Source: Actinomadura luteofluorescens | Lineage (GTDB): Bacteria > Actinomycetota > Actinomycetes > Streptosporangiales > Streptosporangiaceae | Length of the DNA stretch: 64,000 bases | Direction: 5' to 3' | Assembly (NCBI RefSeq): GCF_013409365.1 | Contig: NZ_JACCBA010000001.1 | Coordinates: forward strand, 5,208,001-5,272,000 | Shown here: positions 63,409 to 64,000 of the stretch, one piece after another | Position numbering within the stretch: the first letter of the stretch is position 1 | Layout of the letters: every line of letters starts with the position of its first letter | Notes under the pieces: model-generated | The model's input: only the letters and a program-made list of their open reading frames with translations | Told to the model about the DNA's origin: nothing | Databases searched by the model: none | Position numbers and translations under genes: made by a program

Positions 63409-64000
63409 CGGCGGGCTTCAGGCGGCGTGGCCGGGCCGTCCTCGGCGACGCGCGGGCACGGTCACCGGCCCAGCCTCCGATCTTTCGCTCGCGCCTGCAG
63501 GGCGAACTGCTCGCCCGTCTCCTGCTCGGACCCGAGCGCGAGGCCTCGATGCTGGATCTTGCAGTGATGCTTCGGACCGATCTTGCGTCCGTCATGCGCG
63601 AGGTGGAGCGGCTGGCCCATGCCGACGTCCTCACCCTGCGCCGCACCCTGGCCGGACGCATCGTGAGCCGCAATGCCGAGAGCCCCCTCTACGAGCCGCT
63701 GGCCCGGCTCCTGATGCTCACGTTCGGTCCTGCCGCCGTGGTGGCCGAAGAGTTCGGCCGCCTGCCCGCAGTCCGCGAGCTCTACCTATTCGGCCCCTGG
63801 GCGGAACGCTACGAAGGGATCCCCGGCCCCCCACCCGTGGACGTCGAGGTCCTGGTGATCGGGGACCTCCCGCTGGACGCGGCCTTCGACACCGCCCAGG
63901 AGGCGGCAGCCCGCCTAGGCCTTCCGGTCCACGCGGTAGTCCGCCCCTTGGCCCAGTGGCGAGACGACACAGACCCCTTCCTGCGAGAGATCTGTGAAGG
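63396..64000 (+). CDS. HTH domain-nucleotidyltransferase domain protein (runs off the window)
   Basis: The frame is open from ATG 63396 to the window end (201 codons, no stop). After a basic tail come a winged HTH (PPIFRSRLQGELLARLLLGP, then LAVMLRTDLASVMREVERLA) and a domain matching the MNT-type nucleotidyltransferase fold (LTFGPAAVVAEEFGRLPAVR, then ELYLFGPWAERYEGIPGPPP and VDVEVLVIGD). In usual family members the motif reads GSW and D-x-D; here it is GPW and D-x-E, so catalysis may be lost. ArsR/MarR-like HTH-NTase proteins are candidate regulators or toxin/antitoxin-like modules. Confidence 0.82.
   Translation, partial: MHSNAAGFRRRGRAVLGDARARSPAQPPIFRSRLQGELLARLLLGPEREASMLDLAVMLRTDLASVMREVERLAHADVLTLRRTLAGRIVSRNAESPLYEPLARLLMLTFGPAAVVAEEFGRLPAVRELYLFGPWAERYEGIPGPPPVDVEVLVIGDLPLDAAFDTAQEAAARLGLPVHAVVRPLAQWRDDTDPFLREICE

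Noticed and set aside
62776..63567. 263-codon plus-strand ORF ending inside the last gene
   Set aside because: Low-complexity Gly/Arg/Pro sequence that overlaps the well-supported HTH-NTase gene in a different frame.

Overview
The window is a GC-rich chromosomal segment of a filamentous actinomycete. The best guess is a member of the Streptosporangiales/Thermomonosporaceae (Actinomadura-like). This rests on third-position G/C in nearly every gene, frequent GTG/TTG starts, Lsr2, a chaplin-type secreted protein, a coaX-nadB-nadC-pan cluster, DesK-type two-component genes and an actinobacterial-type ydaO (c-di-AMP) riboswitch. No rRNA is present, so genus is inference.

Layout. 1-12 kb is accessory-like. 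It holds a MacB-type efflux operon whose permease is frameshifted, a Gly/Asn-repeat membrane protein, a small lipoprotein, a 121-bp tandem repeat, two drug-efflux MFS genes each divergent from its own regulator (TetR, MarR), a secreted tripeptidyl-peptidase-like lipoprotein, and tRNA-Thr(CGT) with the decayed 3' end of a tyrosine integrase beside it. 12-19 kb has a MerR-VIT/vWA operon with a perfect inverted repeat over its promoter, an unusual protein fusing sigma factor, zinc anti-sigma motif, transmembrane segment and BACON-like domain, and an NlpC/P60 hydrolase.

19-33 kb and 43-62 kb are a conserved actinobacterial core. The order is ppa, dacB, zincin, tilS, hpt, ftsH, folE, folP, (NTF2-like), folB, folK, DUF3180, then DUF2520, panC, panD, nadB, nadC, coaX, lysS, and finally lsr2 and clpC. 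The order closely follows M. tuberculosis Rv3628-Rv3596c. It links protein quality control (FtsH, ClpC), folate (folE-P-B-K), pantothenate/CoA (panC, panD, coaX), NAD (nadB, nadC) and nucleoid control (Lsr2).

Inserted into this core are a solitary NuoD paralogue, a pair of PH-domain membrane proteins, two cytochrome P450s without local ferredoxins, a MidA/NDUFAF7-type methyltransferase, a two-component system next to a chaplin gene and an ABC exporter, a LacI regulator, a LuxR-type mini-regulator, a second NlpC/P60 hydrolase under a c-di-AMP riboswitch, an ArgA-type acetyltransferase and two RDD membrane proteins. After clpC come about 1.3 kb of noncoding tandem repeats. The window ends inside an HTH-nucleotidyltransferase gene that runs off the edge.

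Most notable observations: the sigma/anti-sigma/BACON fusion; eight near-identical in-frame 81-bp repeats inside nadB; two exact ClgR-type boxes upstream of clpC; the integrase scar at tRNA-Thr; the c-di-AMP riboswitch; the three-copy 190-bp array after clpC; and the terminal HTH-NTase with altered catalytic motifs and an operator over its start codon.
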